A stretch of 64,000 nucleotides of DNA from Helianthus annuus (GCF_002127325.2 NC_035444.2:78799392-78863391), one strand, 5' to 3'; shown: positions 10,645 to 29,341, numbered from the stretch's first letter. Numbers and translations are program-made. The notes: generated by a model not told the origin, from the letters alone.

Positions 10645-12041
10645 GCTGCATGATTGGGCGATGATGGATATTGTTGACTAGGCCGGAGCCCAATTTTTTA
10701 GGTTTGTTAGTGGTTGTGGTTGTGGTATTTGGAACAATTTATGGTCTGTAACTTAAACAATAGTTTCTTAGGGTTAAGGATCCTGGATCCTTTGGACAAT
10801 GGGTAGGATTGCAAAAGGTGGATGGATCCTCTGTTTGGGGGATGAAGCCTTTGTGATCCTGCCGCTTTTACTTTCCTGCAAAAATGCTAAGACCGCATAG
10901 ACAATGGACACCCTTTGCCAACCCATGTGGACGGGCCACGTTTTGCTGGTAGAAACGTGGGTTGGCAATTTTGACAACTTTCTTGAAAGGGTTAATGATC
11001 TTTTTGTTTAATAATATAACTTTAACTTTTGTGGCTTATCTCGTGTTGTTATTCTTATCTTATTGTTTCATAGTTGTTTTTGTAATGTACTTGCAAGAGT
11101 TGAAAACATATTTAATAAATTTAGGATATGATCCCAGATCAAATATCCTGATATTTGAAATTATTCAAAGTATTTTAGTTCAAGGATCATAGGTTCGGTT
11201 GTCAAAGTATAAGGGTTGATTAGGATAAAGAGTATAATCAAAAATAGTCAAGGATCATACCTGAGGATCCACGTTAGGATCCTAACCTTCAATCAAGACA
11301 ACATAGATAAGACTTTGATAATTAATAAGGATTAAGGATCCTTATATGTTTAGACTTCCAAAACCTGAAAAGTGAGATATAACTTGGGACTAAGCCAATG
11401 TAAAAGATAAATTAGTAACTGGGGACATGCCCAAAGTATAACTGAGGATGATCCCAGAGGATCACTGGGGACAAGCCCAAAAAGATAACTGGGGACAAGC
11501 CCAAAGGATAACTGGGGACAAGCCCAAAGGATCGTACGTAAACTGGAGTATGGCCCTTTCTGGCAACTATCCAAACTTAGTGACATGAAAATGTCAAAAC
11601 CTTAGCTAACGTGAAAACGTTAGAAACCTTAGGAACGGATGTATGGTGCGTCCACCATTATACGTAGGATCCTAAATATAGCCAGTACGATGAGGTTGTC
11701 AGCCCCGAAAGTGGGTACTGGTCCCAAAGACGTGAACTATACCAGGATCATCGTGCGCTGCTGGCGGAAACTGGGGATAATCCCAAGGATAACTGGGGTT
11801 GGACCCAAGGATCTGTGGTGCTCTTGGAGATCTTTGACGATTTGCTGAAGATACCTGAACTATCATAACTCAAATGGTTTGTGAGTAGAGGATGAAGGAT
11901 ACATGATCCTTATCCTTAGGCAAAAAGTAAGAAAATGCAATAGTTCTAGGATAAGCATATTACCAGAGTAAGGATCACCGATATCTCCAGGATCCTTCAA
12001 GGATACTTCAATGTAAGGATCACAGGCAGGAAGGATCGTGT
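10645..12041 (-). other. A-inner spacer between pol and the antisense gene
   Basis: Non-coding. Contains GGGGACAAGCCCAAAGGAT-type tandem units at about 11431-11534, other GATC-rich sequence, and a stretch near 10860-10970 where CCAACCCATG and its inverse flank a short loop (possible hairpin and 3' end for the antisense transcript). The same landmarks occur in A-outer and partly in G. Confidence 0.65.
11431..11534 (-). repeat. Tandem repeat of about 23 bp in the A-inner spacer
   Basis: Units of the form ACTGGGGACAAGCCCAAAGGATA, three or four clear copies plus degenerate ones upstream and downstream. The reverse complement is the 23-bp array at 23939-24074. Retand-type elements are known for amplified tandem repeats in this region. 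Confidence 0.8.
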
Positions 12042-15348
<3,307 letters not shown>

Positions 15349-17919
15349 CTATTGCTCCCTTGGCTTCGAGGTTGGCTTCATGGATGAGGTATAGCAATCC
15401 TTAGCCTCTTGCTGGTCACTGTCGATCTTGATTATCCCCCATGGGCTAGGGAGCTTCACACATTGATGGTAGGTAGATGGAACTGCTTTCATGTCATGTA
15501 TCCAAGGCCTGCCAAGGATAACGTTGCAACAAGATAAACAGTCAATAACACAAAATTTTTGGTAATTATGTAATCCTTCCACGTAGATTGGGAGTTTGAT
15601 GTCCCCCAGAGTTTTCTTCGTTTCTCCACTGAATCCTACAAGCACGGAGGATCTTGGTGTGATGTCTGATTCTGGGATTCCCATCTTCTTCAAGACATCA
15701 AGCTGGATAATGTTCACTGAGCTCCCTCCGTCAATAAGGATCCTGCGGACAAAATGGTTAGAGATAAAGAGAGTGATAACTAAGCTATCATGGTGAGGAT
15801 CCTGAACATTAACGCGATCATCCTCATCAAATGTTATCATCTTCCCTTCTGAGACGCTTGAGGTTCTAATAGGCCTTTCTCCATTATCCATTTTTGATTC
15901 TTTTGCATGTCTTTTGGCCGCTGAGAAGGATGTTCCACAAATGTCTGATCCTCCGGATATGAAGTTAATCACTTGTGCGTTTGCCGGAGGTGCTGGAGCC
16001 TTTTCAGGGATCCTTTCAGGATCCTGGGTTCTTTGCTTTTTTCTTCCCAACAATTCTTTTAGATGCCCCTTGCTTAGCTGGTATCCAATTTCTTTTCTTA
16101 AGGCTATGCAATCTTCAGTTAGATGCCCGAAATCCTCATGGTATGCACACCATTTGGACTTGTCTTTAGTCCCGGACGGTTTATCATTCTTCCTGGGCCA
16201 CCTAGCTTTTTCACCTAGATTCTGCATTGCAAGGATCAGTTCATGATTATCAACGGAAAAACAATATTCTGAGATTGGAGGATATTCTTCATCATCCTCT
16301 TCTTGGTCAACAGCATGCACATTCTTGTTCTCGTTTCTATGGTAGGATTTGAACTTGTTGTTTTTGAAGGAGGATCCTTGCTTCTCCTGTTTTGAGGATC
16401 CTACTTGTCTTTCCTGGATCCTCTTGTCATCCTCTAGCCGGATAAACCTGAGTGCTCGAGTTCTTACTTCATCTAAATTCCTGCATGGTGTCATAACAAG
16501 ATCATCATAGAATAATGAATCCTTAAGCAGTCCCATTTTGAAGGCCTCAACAGCCGTAGCCATATCCAAGTTGGGAATGTCCAAGGATTCTTTACTAAAT
16601 TTAGTTATATAATCCCTTAATGATTCGTTATGATTTTGAGTTATCCTGTATAAATCGCTAGTTAATTTTTCAAATTTTCTACTACAAGAGAATTGGTTAT
16701 TGAATAAATTAACTAAATTGGCAAATGAAGTAATAGAGTAAGGGGGAAGACTTAGCAGCCATTTAAGGGCTGATCCAGTAAGAGTAGATCCAAATCCTTT
16801 ACATAGGCATGCTTCCTTCAATTTTTCTGGGATAGGATTGATCTCCATCCTCTCCCTGTATTGTGCTATATGCTCCTCTGGATCCGTCGTGCCATCATAC
16901 AGCTTCATGGTAGGGATATGGAACCTTTTGGGTACCTCTGCATCACAAATTGGTGGTGCAAAGCGAGATACCTTGTGGCTTCCATCTGCAATCTCTGGGA
17001 TAGGCTTGACTACCCCTGGAACACTTGAGATCATGTCCTTTAGTTTCTGTAGTTCCCTGGCCATAACATGATTGGTACCTGTATCCTGCATAAATCCAAG
17101 GTTAGTAGTAGGATAATTATTTAAAGTGTTACCTCCCATTGGGTTCAGGTTAGGGAATCCACATTGCTGGGATTCTGGAACAACGGAGGGACCAGTGGAA
17201 GCAATGGTCTGCATTGGAATGAAGTCCCCTTGATGGACATCTAGACTTCCTGTTTGCAAACTTTTTAGGGATCCTGGCATCTGTAAGGATCCTGGTATCT
17301 GGGATGATCCTGGAACGAAGGAGGATCCTTGAACCTGGGATGATCCTGGAACAAAGGAGGATCCTTGGCCCTGGAATGATCCTGGAACAAAGTAGGATCC
17401 TTGAAACTGCTGTGCCCCCGGATAGGCTCCCGGATTCATGAAGGATCCCGTGTATTGAGGATAGGATCCTATTGGCTGAAAATGTGAATCTGATGTCTGA
17501 GTCATTGCTGCCGAGTTGAAACGTGATCCTCTTGACTCCCCTATGATTTGCACGTCCGGGATCCCTGATGGCTGGGAAGTGATTATTGGAGTATCGAAGC
17601 TCAAGGATTTGGGCATCAGTGGAGAATGATCCTCTGCCGCTTTCTTTTGTCTTTTGAGATCTCCAATTTCCCTGAGGATCCTTTCGTTGGTTTCATCTTG
17701 CCGCTGCATACGATCCTTCATCTGCAAAATTAAAGCAAATACATCACTAGTACTGGGAATAGAAGAATTCATAGCAGAAGAAGATAGAGGTTTAGAGAAA
17801 GTGGGAGTTGATCTCTTCTCAGTATTTTTCTGAGATCCTGCCGGTGGAGGAGGCAAGGTGATCTGTGATGAGGTGACCGCAGACATCGCCGTGGACGTGT
17901 TCTTCAATGATGAAGCCAT
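15349..17919 (-). CDS. gag: A-inner gag-protease
   Basis: Open for 865 codons from an upstream ATG at 17946; the ATG at 17919 (MASSLKNTS) is preferred because A-outer starts there. Regions: Pro/Ser-rich N-terminus with a coiled-coil (LQMKDRMQRQDETNERILRE) near residues 60-90, repeats of GSSFVPGSSQ near 170-215, capsid-like domain near 330-480, a zinc-binding motif WCAYHEDFGHLTEDC near 585, and an aspartic protease with DGGSS near 728 followed by VILGRPW. The gene ends at TAG in the context CAA-TAG-CAA-TTA. Gag forms the particle and binds RNA; the protease matures the polyprotein. The protease is on the Gag side of the stop, so it is made at Gag levels. Confidence 0.93.
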   Translation of the reverse strand: MASSLKNTSTAMSAVTSSQITLPPPPAGSQKNTEKRSTPTFSKPLSSSAMNSSIPSTSDVFALILQMKDRMQRQDETNERILREIGDLKRQKKAAEDHSPLMPKSLSFDTPIITSQPSGIPDVQIIGESRGSRFNSAAMTQTSDSHFQPIGSYPQYTGSFMNPGAYPGAQQFQGSYFVPGSFQGQGSSFVPGSSQVQGSSFVPGSSQIPGSLQMPGSLKSLQTGSLDVHQGDFIPMQTIASTGPSVVPESQQCGFPNLNPMGGNTLNNYPTTNLGFMQDTGTNHVMARELQKLKDMISSVPGVVKPIPEIADGSHKVSRFAPPICDAEVPKRFHIPTMKLYDGTTDPEEHIAQYRERMEINPIPEKLKEACLCKGFGSTLTGSALKWLLSLPPYSITSFANLVNLFNNQFSCSRKFEKLTSDLYRITQNHNESLRDYITKFSKESLDIPNLDMATAVEAFKMGLLKDSLFYDDLVMTPCRNLDEVRTRALRFIRLEDDKRIQERQVGSSKQEKQGSSFKNNKFKSYHRNENKNVHAVDQEEDDEEYPPISEYCFSVDNHELILAMQNLGEKARWPRKNDKPSGTKDKSKWCAYHEDFGHLTEDCIALRKEIGYQLSKGHLKELLGRKKQRTQDPERIPEKAPAPPANAQVINFISGGSDICGTSFSAAKRHAKESKMDNGERPIRTSSVSEGKMITFDEDDRVNVQDPHHDSLVITLFISNHFVRRILIDGGSSVNIIQLDVLKKMGIPESDITPRSSVLVGFSGETKKTLGDIKLPIYVEGLHNYQKFCVIDCLSCCNVILGRPWIHDMKAVPSTYHQCVKLPSPWGIIKIDSDQQEAKDCYTSSMKPTSKPREQ

Positions 17920-17975
17920 GTAATTCTTTGAAATGATTTCGAACAAAAGATTTTCTTATGAATGAAGCACCAATT

Positions 17976-17995
17976 GCCCCACGGTGGGCGCCAAA
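17976..17995 (-). other. A-inner primer-binding site
   Basis: Minus strand reads TTTGGCGCCCACCGTGGGGC one base after the 5' LTR; identical to A-outer. Confidence 0.85.
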
Positions 17996-17996
17996 C

Positions 17997-18716
17997 TGTT
18001 TTGGTCAAAAATCACACAAGGATAATGTAACCAAACTTTATGAAAACGGGGTATGATGCTTGGTTAATTATGAAAGTAAAGGATCACTTCCGTGATAAAA
18101 GATGCAAAGACACAATGATTTATACGAGGAAAAAGCCCTTGATCAATGTATGATCTCCGGCATAAAAAACCTCGGGTGATGGCAACTACCGATCACCAAC
18201 TTCAATATAATAAAAATGTAGTTACAACTTCGGATAGTAATGAGCTGAGTACAAGGATCACTGAGTGTCTAAGTGTTCGAGAGTTGTGTCGTATGTCGTG
18301 TGTGTTCTTCCGAATGAAGAAGAGTGGTACTTATACATGTGTGGGTGACCTATTTTAGGTAAAATGACTAAATATCAGCTCATTACCCCTTTAGAAATAA
18401 AGATAATCTAGCCTAAATTGCTGCCCATAGATCAAGCCATGTTTCCATATCTCGTACAACGTCTATCTCTGATTTAGTTCTTGCCATATTTGTGAAGACG
18501 CGTCCCTGGATCATGATCTTTAGAGCATATCCTGCTAGATGTTCCTGCAAAACAATATTGTAGTAAGCGAAGGTGACCGTTAGTATAAGGATCACCATAA
18601 TGTCCCATGATCCTGATCTTGAAGTCCGGCTGGGGATCACTGCCTGCCAAAGAAACAAGGATCACTGGTTAGGATCACGTATAAGGATCACTTATAGTAA
18701 AAATCCAGCCCTAACA
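17997..18716 (-). repeat. A-inner 5' LTR (720 bp)
   Basis: Same length as 7960-8679 with three differences; next to the primer site, so this is the 5' LTR on the minus strand. Followed by the GCTGC duplication at 18717-18721. Confidence 0.95.
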
Positions 18717-18721
18717 GCTGC
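18717..18721. repeat. Target-site duplication of A-inner, right copy (GCTGC)
   Basis: GCTGC follows CCCTAACA of the right LTR; the A-outer gag frame resumes immediately after it (LLSLPPYS). Confidence 0.92.
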
Positions 18722-20126
18722 TAAGTCTTCCCCCTTACTCTATTACTTCATTTGCTAATTTAGTTAACTTATTCAATAACCAATTTTCTTGTAGTAGAAA
18801 ATTTGAACGATTAACTAGTGATTTATATAGGGTAACTCAGGGTCATAATGAATCATTAAGGGATTATATAACCAAATTCAGTAAAGAATCCTTGGACATT
18901 CCCAACTTGGATATGGCCACAGCTGTTGAGGCCTTCAAAATGGGATTGCTTAGGGATTCATTGTTCTATGATGATCTTGTTATGACACCATGCAGGAACC
19001 TAGATGAAGTAAGAACTCGTGCACTCAGGTTCATCCGGCTAGAGGATGACAAAAGGATCCAGGAAAGACAAATAGGATCCTCAAAACAAGAAAAGCAAGG
19101 ATCCTCTTTCAAAAGCAACAAATTCAAATCCTACAATAGGAATGACAACCAGAACGTGCATGCTGTTGACCAAGAAGAGGATGATGAGGATTATCCTCCG
19201 ATTTCTGAATATTGATTTTCCGTTGATAATCATGAACTAATCCTTGCAATGCAGAGTTTAGGAGAAAAAGCCAGATGGCCCAGAAAAAATGACAAACCAG
19301 CCGGAATTAAAGACAAATCAAAGTGGTGTGCATACCACGAAGATTTCGGGCATTTAACTGAAGAGTGCATCGCATTAAGAAAGGAAATTGGATATCTGCT
19401 AAGAAGGGACATTTAAAAGAGTTGTTGGGAAGAAAAAAGCAAAAGACTCAGGATCCTGAAAGGATCCCTGAAAAAGCTCCAGCCCCTCCGGCAAATGCAC
19501 AAGTGATCAACTTTATTTCTGGAGGATCAGACATCTGTGGTACATCCTTCTCAGCAGCTAAAAGGCATGCAAAGGAAGCTAAAATGGATAACGGAGAAAG
19601 ACCTATTCGAACATCAAGTGTCTCGGAAGGAAAAATCATAACCTTTGATGAGGATGATAGAATCAACATCCAGGATCCTCATCATGATAGTCTAGTCATC
19701 ACTCTCTTTATCTCTAACCGTTTTGTCCGCAGGATCCTTATTGACGGAGGAAGCTCAGTGAATATTATCCAACTCGATGTTCTGAAGAAGATGGGTATCC
19801 CTGAATCAGATATCACTCCAAGATCCTCCGTGCTTGTGGGATTTAGTGGCGAAACTAAGAAAACCCTGGGGGACATCAAACTCCCAATTTACGTGGAAGG
19901 ATTACATAATCATCAGAAATTTTGTGTTATTGACTGTTTGTCTTGTTGTAATGTTATCCTTGGCAGGCCCTGGATACATGATATGAAGGCAGTCCCATCC
20001 ACCTACCATCAATGTGTGAAGCTCCCTAGCCCATGGGGAATAATCAAGATCGACAGTGATCAGCAGGAGGCTAAAGATTGTTACACCTCATCAATGAAAC
20101 CAGCCTCGAAACCAAGGGAGCAATAG
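18722..20126 (+). pseudogene. gag: A-outer gag 3' part and protease
   Basis: Continues the Gag interrupted at 7959. Capsid C-terminal region (ESLRDYITKFSKESLDIPN), basic region, zinc motif WCAYHEDFGHLTEEC near 19326-19370, protease with DGGSS near 19742 and ILGRPW near 19957. Lesions: a TGA at 19213-19215 where A-inner has Cys (ISEY-C-FSV), and a one-base deletion near 19395-19410 (compare GYQLSKGHLKELL in A-inner). The ORF ends at the TAG at 20124-20126 in the readthrough context. Otherwise closely similar to A-inner. Confidence 0.9.
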
Positions 20127-23428
<3,302 letters not shown>

Positions 23429-24835
23429 ACAGGATCCTCCTGGCACATATGATCCTTACATTAAAAGCATCCTCGAAGGATCCCAATGATGTCAATGATC
23501 CTTACTCTGGTAATATCCTAATCCTAAACTATTCCATTTTCTTATTTTTACCTAAGGATAAGGATCATGTATCCTTCATCCTTCTCTCACGAGATTTTGA
23601 GTTCTGATAAGTACAGGTATCCTTAGCACAATGTTGATAGTCTTCAAAAGCATCACAGATCCTTGGGTTCAACCCCAGTTATCCTTGGGCTTGTCCCCAG
23701 TTTTCGCCTGTAGCGCACGATGATCCTGGTATAGTTCACGTCTTTGGGACCAGTACCCGCTTTAGGGGCTGATAACCTCATCATACTGGCTATACCTAGG
23801 ATCCTATGTATAATGGTAGACGTACCATACATCCGTTCCTAAGGTTTCTAACGTTTTCACGTTAGCTAAGGTTTTGGCATTTTCATGTCACTAAGTTTGG
23901 ATAGTCGCCAGTGAGGGCCATACTCCAGTTTACATACGATCCTTGGGCTTGTCCCCAGTTATCCTTTGGGCTTGTCCCCAGTTATCCTTTGGGCTTGTCC
24001 CCAGTTATCCTTCGGGCTTGTCCCTAGTGATCCTTTGGGCTTGTCCCCAGTGATCCTTTGGGCTTGTCCCCAGTTACTAACTTATTTTTATATTGGCTTA
24101 GTCCCAAGTTATATTCCATTTTTTCAGGTTTTCGAAGTTAAACAATTAAGGATCCTTAATCCTTATTATCCATTAAACTTTTACTTATGGTTATCCTGAT
24201 TAAAGGTTAGGATCCTAACTTGGATCCTCAGGTATGATCCTTAACTATTTTTAATTTCATTCATTATTCATTTGAATAACCCTTAGACCTTGACAACTGA
24301 ACCTATGATCCTTAAAATAAACTACTTTGGAAATTTTCGATTATAGGATATTTGATCCAGGATCATATCCTAAATTTCTTAAACATAATTTGCTTAACTG
24401 TTCTTACTCAAACGAATATGTACTAAAACAATTTGAAATTAAAAGGATAACAATACGAGATAAGCCAAAAAGATTAGAGTTATTTTATTAACAAAGGATT
24501 TAAAACCCTTCAAAGTTGTCAAAATCGCCAACCCATGTTTCTACCAGCAAAACGTGGCCCGTCCACATGGGTTGGCAAAGGGTGTCCATTGTTTGTGCGG
24601 TCATAGCATGCAGGTAAATAAAAGGCGGCAGGATCACAATGGCTTCATCCCCCAAACAGAGGATCCCTCCACCATTTGCAATCCTACCTATTGTCTGAAG
24701 GACCCTGGATCCTTAATCCTAAAACTATTGTTCAAAGTTACAGACCATAATTGTTTCTAAAAAACATCAACAACCACAAAAAAAATTGGGCTCCGGCTAT
24801 GTTTAGAAGTTTCCTTCATCGCCTAATCCTGCAGC
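23429..24835 (+). other. A-outer spacer between pol and the antisense gene
   Basis: Non-coding, GATCC-rich, with the 23-bp tandem array at 23939-24074, a CATGTT/AACATG-flanked segment near 24535-24600 like that of A-inner, and AT-rich filler. No gene seen. Confidence 0.65.
23939..24074 (+). repeat. 23-bp tandem repeat x6 in the A-outer spacer
   Basis: Six head-to-tail units of the form TATCCTTTGGGCTTGTCCCCAGT, the first, fifth and sixth starting GATCC. Single related units lie at 23665-23700. Copy number is higher than in A-inner. Confidence 0.88.
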
Positions 24836-26431
24836 TCAAGCCTTCGCTGCACCATCACCACCAGCTCCACTTGCCTCTCCACCCTAATCCTTGCCAATAT
24901 CACCACCCTCAAGCATCGGGACCTCCTCAGCCTCTTCATCATCCTCCAACTCTGCCAGCCTCGCCTTCCAGCCCTCAACGTCCCATGTGCTCTTATCGAA
25001 GGCAGGATCCTGAGCCTCCGAAGCCATCTGCAGCTGGATCTTATACATGGTTATCGCAGCAGAAACCTTAGCATCCTGGGTGATATCATGCTTCTCATAG
25101 TCAAAGTTGATCAGCATTTTGGCAGCTTCATCCTTGGTAGCCCGGAGCTCCTTCTCAAGATCAGCAATCTTGAGATCCTTCAGCACACCCATTTGTTGGA
25201 GGTCAGCAATTTGGCGGTCCTGATCCTCGACGTGACCAACATAAGTCTCTATCTCAGCAAATTTCTGTAAGGAAAACAGGGCATAACGTCAGAAACAAGT
25301 GATCCTCAAAACTGTCAGGATAACAAACAGGGGCAGTGATCCTTACCTCGTTGAAGTAGTCCAAAAACTGTTGGCGGAGCAGGGGCAGGCCTTGTAAATC
25401 CTCAGAGGCCTTTCTCTTCTTTCCTTTACCCCTAATAGGTGCTTTAGGGGCTGAAGCAGTTGGGCTGGCAGCAAGAGTCTTCTTCCTTGCAGATTTGACA
25501 TTAGCAAGATCATCAATACCGAACTTTGAAGCAGACTTAGAGGATTTTCCAGCACCTACACAACCAAAATAAGATAAGTATTCTAATTAAACTTGAAAAT
25601 CCTACCTAGAATTACTTTTTAAATAAGGATACTTACTTGACATTGTGACAGAGGCAGAGGATACTTCTTGGGAATCCTGGGTAGCAACCTGGAAAGTTCT
25701 TGTCTCCGGATCAAGCTTCTTAAAAGCCAAAAGTCTCTCTTTTGCAGCAGGGGTCAACCTAAGACGAGAAATGGATATAGCTGCACAATAAACAAGAAAA
25801 TATCATGATCCTCATCCTAAGGAACAGGTTTTATGGTGATCCTTCCAGGATCCTCTATCCTACCATGAGTAGCCCACTCTTTGGGTAGATCCTTCCCATC
25901 AGGGATGGTGTCTCTACTAACAAAAAAGAACCGTCGCTTCCAGTTCATGTCATTCTTGGTGACTTTGAAGACAGGGTGATCCTCCCCAACTTTTCGCTTA
26001 AACAAATAACGATGGGATCCGAAAGTGGTAAGATCATACATCTCAGCCAGCTCCGCCATACCAAGGTCAATACCCTCTTGTTCAATGATCCTTTCAAGGG
26101 TGTATAACACCCTCCAGATCATGGGCATAGCCTGGATATAGCAGATGCCGGTAAGAGAGAAAAAGGATTGAGTGAACTGTGGGAAAGGATACGAATATCC
26201 AATCAAGAACGGAGTAACCGGGAAAGCTACCCAAGTATGAGAAATAAAATCACTCAAAGCAGTGGGGGTAAAAGACTTGAAGATAGTGTTCGCCGGAAAG
26301 CAATGACGGATTCTGTCGATCTGAGGATCGGTGAAACAACACCTCTCAGTAGGAGAATCCTTGATGATCCCTTGACCCTTCAAGGGACTGTTCTTCTTAG
26401 GATCCTTATGCGGGGAGTTCCGGAGCAACAT
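24836..26431 (-). pseudogene. Antisense accessory gene of A-outer, four exons, premature stop
   Basis: Same gene as 9006-10644. Exon 1 from ATG 26431 (MLLRNSPHKDPKK) to about 25830, with GYSYPFPQFTQSFF and IWRVLYTLERI. Exon 2 is 25637-25780 (144 nt, as in A-inner and G). Exon 3 is 25347-25555. Exon 4 starts 25264 with the coiled-coil (MGVLKDLKIADLEKEL) and reads to a TAG at 24884-24886, earlier than the A-inner stop; the ancestral end would be the TGA at 24836-24838. Splice sites GTAAGT, GTAAGG, TGTAG and TTACAG are intact, so a slightly shortened protein could still be made. Upstream TATAAATA at 26573-26580. Function unknown. Confidence 0.75.
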
Positions 26432-26572
26432 CTTAACAGAAGGATGGAAGGAAGAAGAAAAACAGAGCAAAAGAGACGAAGATGAGAAGGAGAATACCTG
26501 GTTGATCTTCTGAATACGGTTATAAAGGGAGTCGCTTTGAATTTAAATGCATTCGATCCTATCCCTATCTTC

Positions 26573-26580
26573 TATTTATA
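26573..26580 (-). promoter_or_regulatory. TATA box for the A-outer antisense gene
   Basis: Minus strand TATAAATA about 150 bp upstream of ATG 26431; positionally conserved with 8837-8844. Confidence 0.65.
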
Positions 26581-26720
26581 ATGATGATTTGCAGGAGAGT
26601 CACTTCAGTGACGTCAGATTTGCAACGGCTAGTCCGTCTCCAACGGCTAGCTATCCGTTAGCTTGTTACGGATAAGATCAACAAAATACAACTCATTTAT
26701 TTACAATATTACTCCTTATA

Positions 26721-26733
26721 TTTTGGGGGCAAT
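26721..26733 (+). other. A-outer polypurine tract
   Basis: TTTTGGGGGCAAT directly before the 3' LTR start TGTTAAGG. Confidence 0.85.
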
Positions 26734-27470
26734 TGTTAAGGCTGGATTTTTATGACCTATGATCCTTACATGTGATCCTTACACGTGATCCTAATCAGTG
26801 ATCCTTGTTTCTTTGGCAGATAGTGATCCTCAGAAGAGTTCCAGGATCAGGATCACGGAGCAACCTAGGGATCCTCATACTAACGATTGTTCTCTTTGAA
26901 TTTAATGTTGTCTTGCAGGAATTTCGAGTAGGATCCGCTCATAACAACGTAAACAAGGAACCTGTCACGCTACTTTGGCATATGCATTATCAAAGATGGA
27001 CGTTGTGGACAATATGGAAACTCAGCACAATTTAAGGGCGATAATTTAGGCTAGATTTACTTCTATTCCTAAAGGGGTAACGAGCTAATAGTTAGGTTAT
27101 TTACCTAAAATACGACCACACACACTTGTATAAGTAGCACTCTTCAACATTCGGAAAAAACACACGACACATTTCTCACACGCTTTGACACACGATACTA
27201 TAGTGATCCTTGTACTTAGCTCGTTACCATCCGAAGTTGTAAAAATATTGTTTGTTATATTGAAGCTTGGTGATCGGTAGTTGCCATCACCCGAGGTTTT
27301 TTATGCCGGAAATCATTCATTGATCAAGGGCTTTTTCCTCGTATAAATCCTTGTGTCACTTGCGTATTTTACATTTAAGTGATCCTTCACTTTGTTCATC
27401 ATACCAAGCATCATTCCCCATTTACATAAAGTTTGGTTGCATTATCCTTGTGTGATTTTTGACCAAAACA
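26734..27470 (+). repeat. A-outer 3' LTR (737 bp)
   Basis: Matches 5958-6694 except five substitutions; ends GACCAAAACA, followed by the TSD GTCCT at 27471-27475. Confidence 0.95.
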
Positions 27471-27475
27471 GTCCT

Positions 27476-27886
27476 TTTGAGGATTCTCAACCTGCTTTTC
27501 AACACATAAGATTTCATGACTAAAGTTTTTATTTCCCTCTTTTTACATTAGCAAAACACTAATGTTTATATGAACATAGGTTTTATTAATCTGAGGTTCA
27601 TACTTTATCATCAAACATGATGAGATCATCACAAATTTTATAACAACAGTTGATCTGAAAATTATGGGTGATTTGTGCATGACATCACTTGTTGTTTGAA
27701 ATTTTTATGTCTTATGACATCTTGGTTGTTTTACAGAGCTTTAGAATAATCATTTTGAACATGATTACTCGTTACTCTGTTTTTCAATAAAATACAATCA
27801 ACCTTAGTATCAATGAATGTTGAGCTGAACTGTTATGTCAAATTGATTGTTAAATCGAATTTGACTGTCTTGGCTCTGATACCAAT
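27476..27886 (-). other. Element B leader, proximal part, with primer-binding site
   Basis: Continuation of the B leader on the far side of A-outer. At 27871-27884 the minus strand reads TGGTATCAGAGCCA, two bases from the LTR: the initiator-Met tRNA primer site. The rest is AT-rich and non-coding. Confidence 0.8.
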
Positions 27887-28666
27887 TGTTAGGATCGGAG
27901 GCTCTCACAATTGTGCTAGTTTGTATGAATTGAACATTTCATAAGATATAAATTAAGATTAAGTGCAGCAGAAATAAGAACAAACTTTGTAAACACAATC
28001 AAAGAGAAAATAGTTTTGATAAACACATGCTTTTCATTGAGTCGAATGATTGAAATACAAATCAAATGATTACAAGCATGCTTACAAACTAAACTCCCCC
28101 TCAGCCTGATGCTCCAAGGTTGATTGCACAAGATGAAAGGATTAGACATGAGGAGAAGAACTCACTGAGTCAATTAAATTTAACAGTACAGGGTAGTGTT
28201 ACATTTATAGGCAAACCAAACCACTGAGGCATCTCAGCTGACGTCACCATGAAAGTGACATCTAATCACTGATGTATAAACTGTTCTATATCTACTAACC
28301 ATACAGACACTGATTACATTCTAATCACTGATGTATAAACACTAATTCTTCATTCCACTGATGTAGTCAACCACTGTTGTTTGAGCAACAGTGCTTTCTC
28401 CAAAGGGTGATCAGGTCTTGAATGTGCAGTGCTTAAATTCTTCAGCAGCGCTTGGATTCCGTCAGTAGATTGAGCTTCAGCCTTTAAACATCATCAGTTC
28501 TTTAGTAGCAGTTGTTCTATTGAGCAGTACTTTGAAGTCTATCGGATGCTAGTTGACCACTGTAAAGGGGAAAGCTTTATGTAAACAGCTGCTTATTGTG
28601 AATCCACTGTAGTGATCCGGTTTTGGCTTTCATTATCTGTTCCTTTGGTAGGGTTCAATCCCAACA
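27887..28666 (-). repeat. Element B 5' LTR (780 bp)
   Basis: Minus strand TGTTGGGATTG...GATCCTAACA, next to the primer site. Its distal part matches the left LTR at 1-339 with about 5% divergence, so B is older than the A elements it contains. Confidence 0.9.
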
Positions 28667-29341
28667 AACCTCCTGTCAACCACCTGTAGGTTTGTTAACC
28701 ACTATACCACTTATAAAGATAAGATATGACAATTTCAAGAAAATACCACTTGAAGATCGAAATTTCACAGATGTTCTCAAGAAAGATGTCGATTCCTGCT
28801 CCACGATTACCAACTTGGGAGCTCCGGCAAGTCAGGTTTTTCAGTTAAAGAAATTCTCCCAAGCTTGATAGTCCTTGGGGGATTCCAAGTTATCAACACT
28901 CGGTTTCTTTTATTTCATCTTCTTCTCGTAGAATTCTTTTACCCCTTTGGCTTTCCCATCAATCATTTTTCCAAAAATATGTTTCACTTTGGGGTTAAAG
29001 GCTTTTTCAACATCAAATTCTTTCTTTTCAGAAAAGAATTGATTTGAAATCTCAACTTTTCCAATTTTTTGTTTAAAATTTTCAGCCCTCAATGGTGGAA
29101 AATTTGCATCATCCATTGGAGGTACTGATTTTTCATCTTTTGATTCAACATGTGGCTCTTTTGACTTTGTGGAATCAGATTCATCGTCTGAAAATAGCTC
29201 CTCTGATTTTGATGAATCAGAATCATTGCTAGAACTGTTATCAGATTTCTTAACAACCCACTTTTGGTTGTCAAGATTTGATCTTCTTTTGTAAAAACCT
29301 TTTGAACATTCACCAACCTCAAATTTTGAATCTTTGAAAAC
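28667..29341 (-). pseudogene. gag: Element F gag, 3' part
   Basis: Minus-strand fragments 29322-29089 and 29116-28910 continue the gag cut by C: an acidic Ser/Asp-rich stretch (KSEELFSDD-like when read across frames), then MDDANFPPLRAENFKQKIGK and EFYEKKMK, followed by stops. The region to 28667 resembles more of the same protein with several stops (QAWENFF). Decayed. The plus-strand open frame 28623-28868 overlaps it, but reads across the B LTR boundary and is not taken as a gene. Confidence 0.55.
29337..29341. repeat. Target-site duplication of C, left copy (AAAAC)
   Basis: AAAAC before TGATGTGCG; repeated at 36582-36586. Confidence 0.88.

Noticed and set aside
10860..10975. Possible miRNA-type hairpin (GGCCACGTTTTGCTGG region, repeated at 24535-24600)
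   Set aside because: Inverted stretches are short and imperfect by eye; I could not fold it and would not call an RNA gene.
23939..24074. Regular short repeats that could be taken for a CRISPR array
   Set aside because: Head-to-tail 23-bp units without unique spacers, inside a plant retrotransposon spacer.
27871..27884. tRNA-like string TGGCTCTGATACCA
   Set aside because: It is the initiator-Met primer-binding site of element B; no cloverleaf is present around it.
28623..28868. Plus-strand ORF with a protein-like tail (IRYDNFKKIPLEDRNF)
   Set aside because: Crosses the B LTR boundary at 28666 and lies antisense to the decayed F gag; it could be real coding in F only if F were on plus, which the primer site contradicts.
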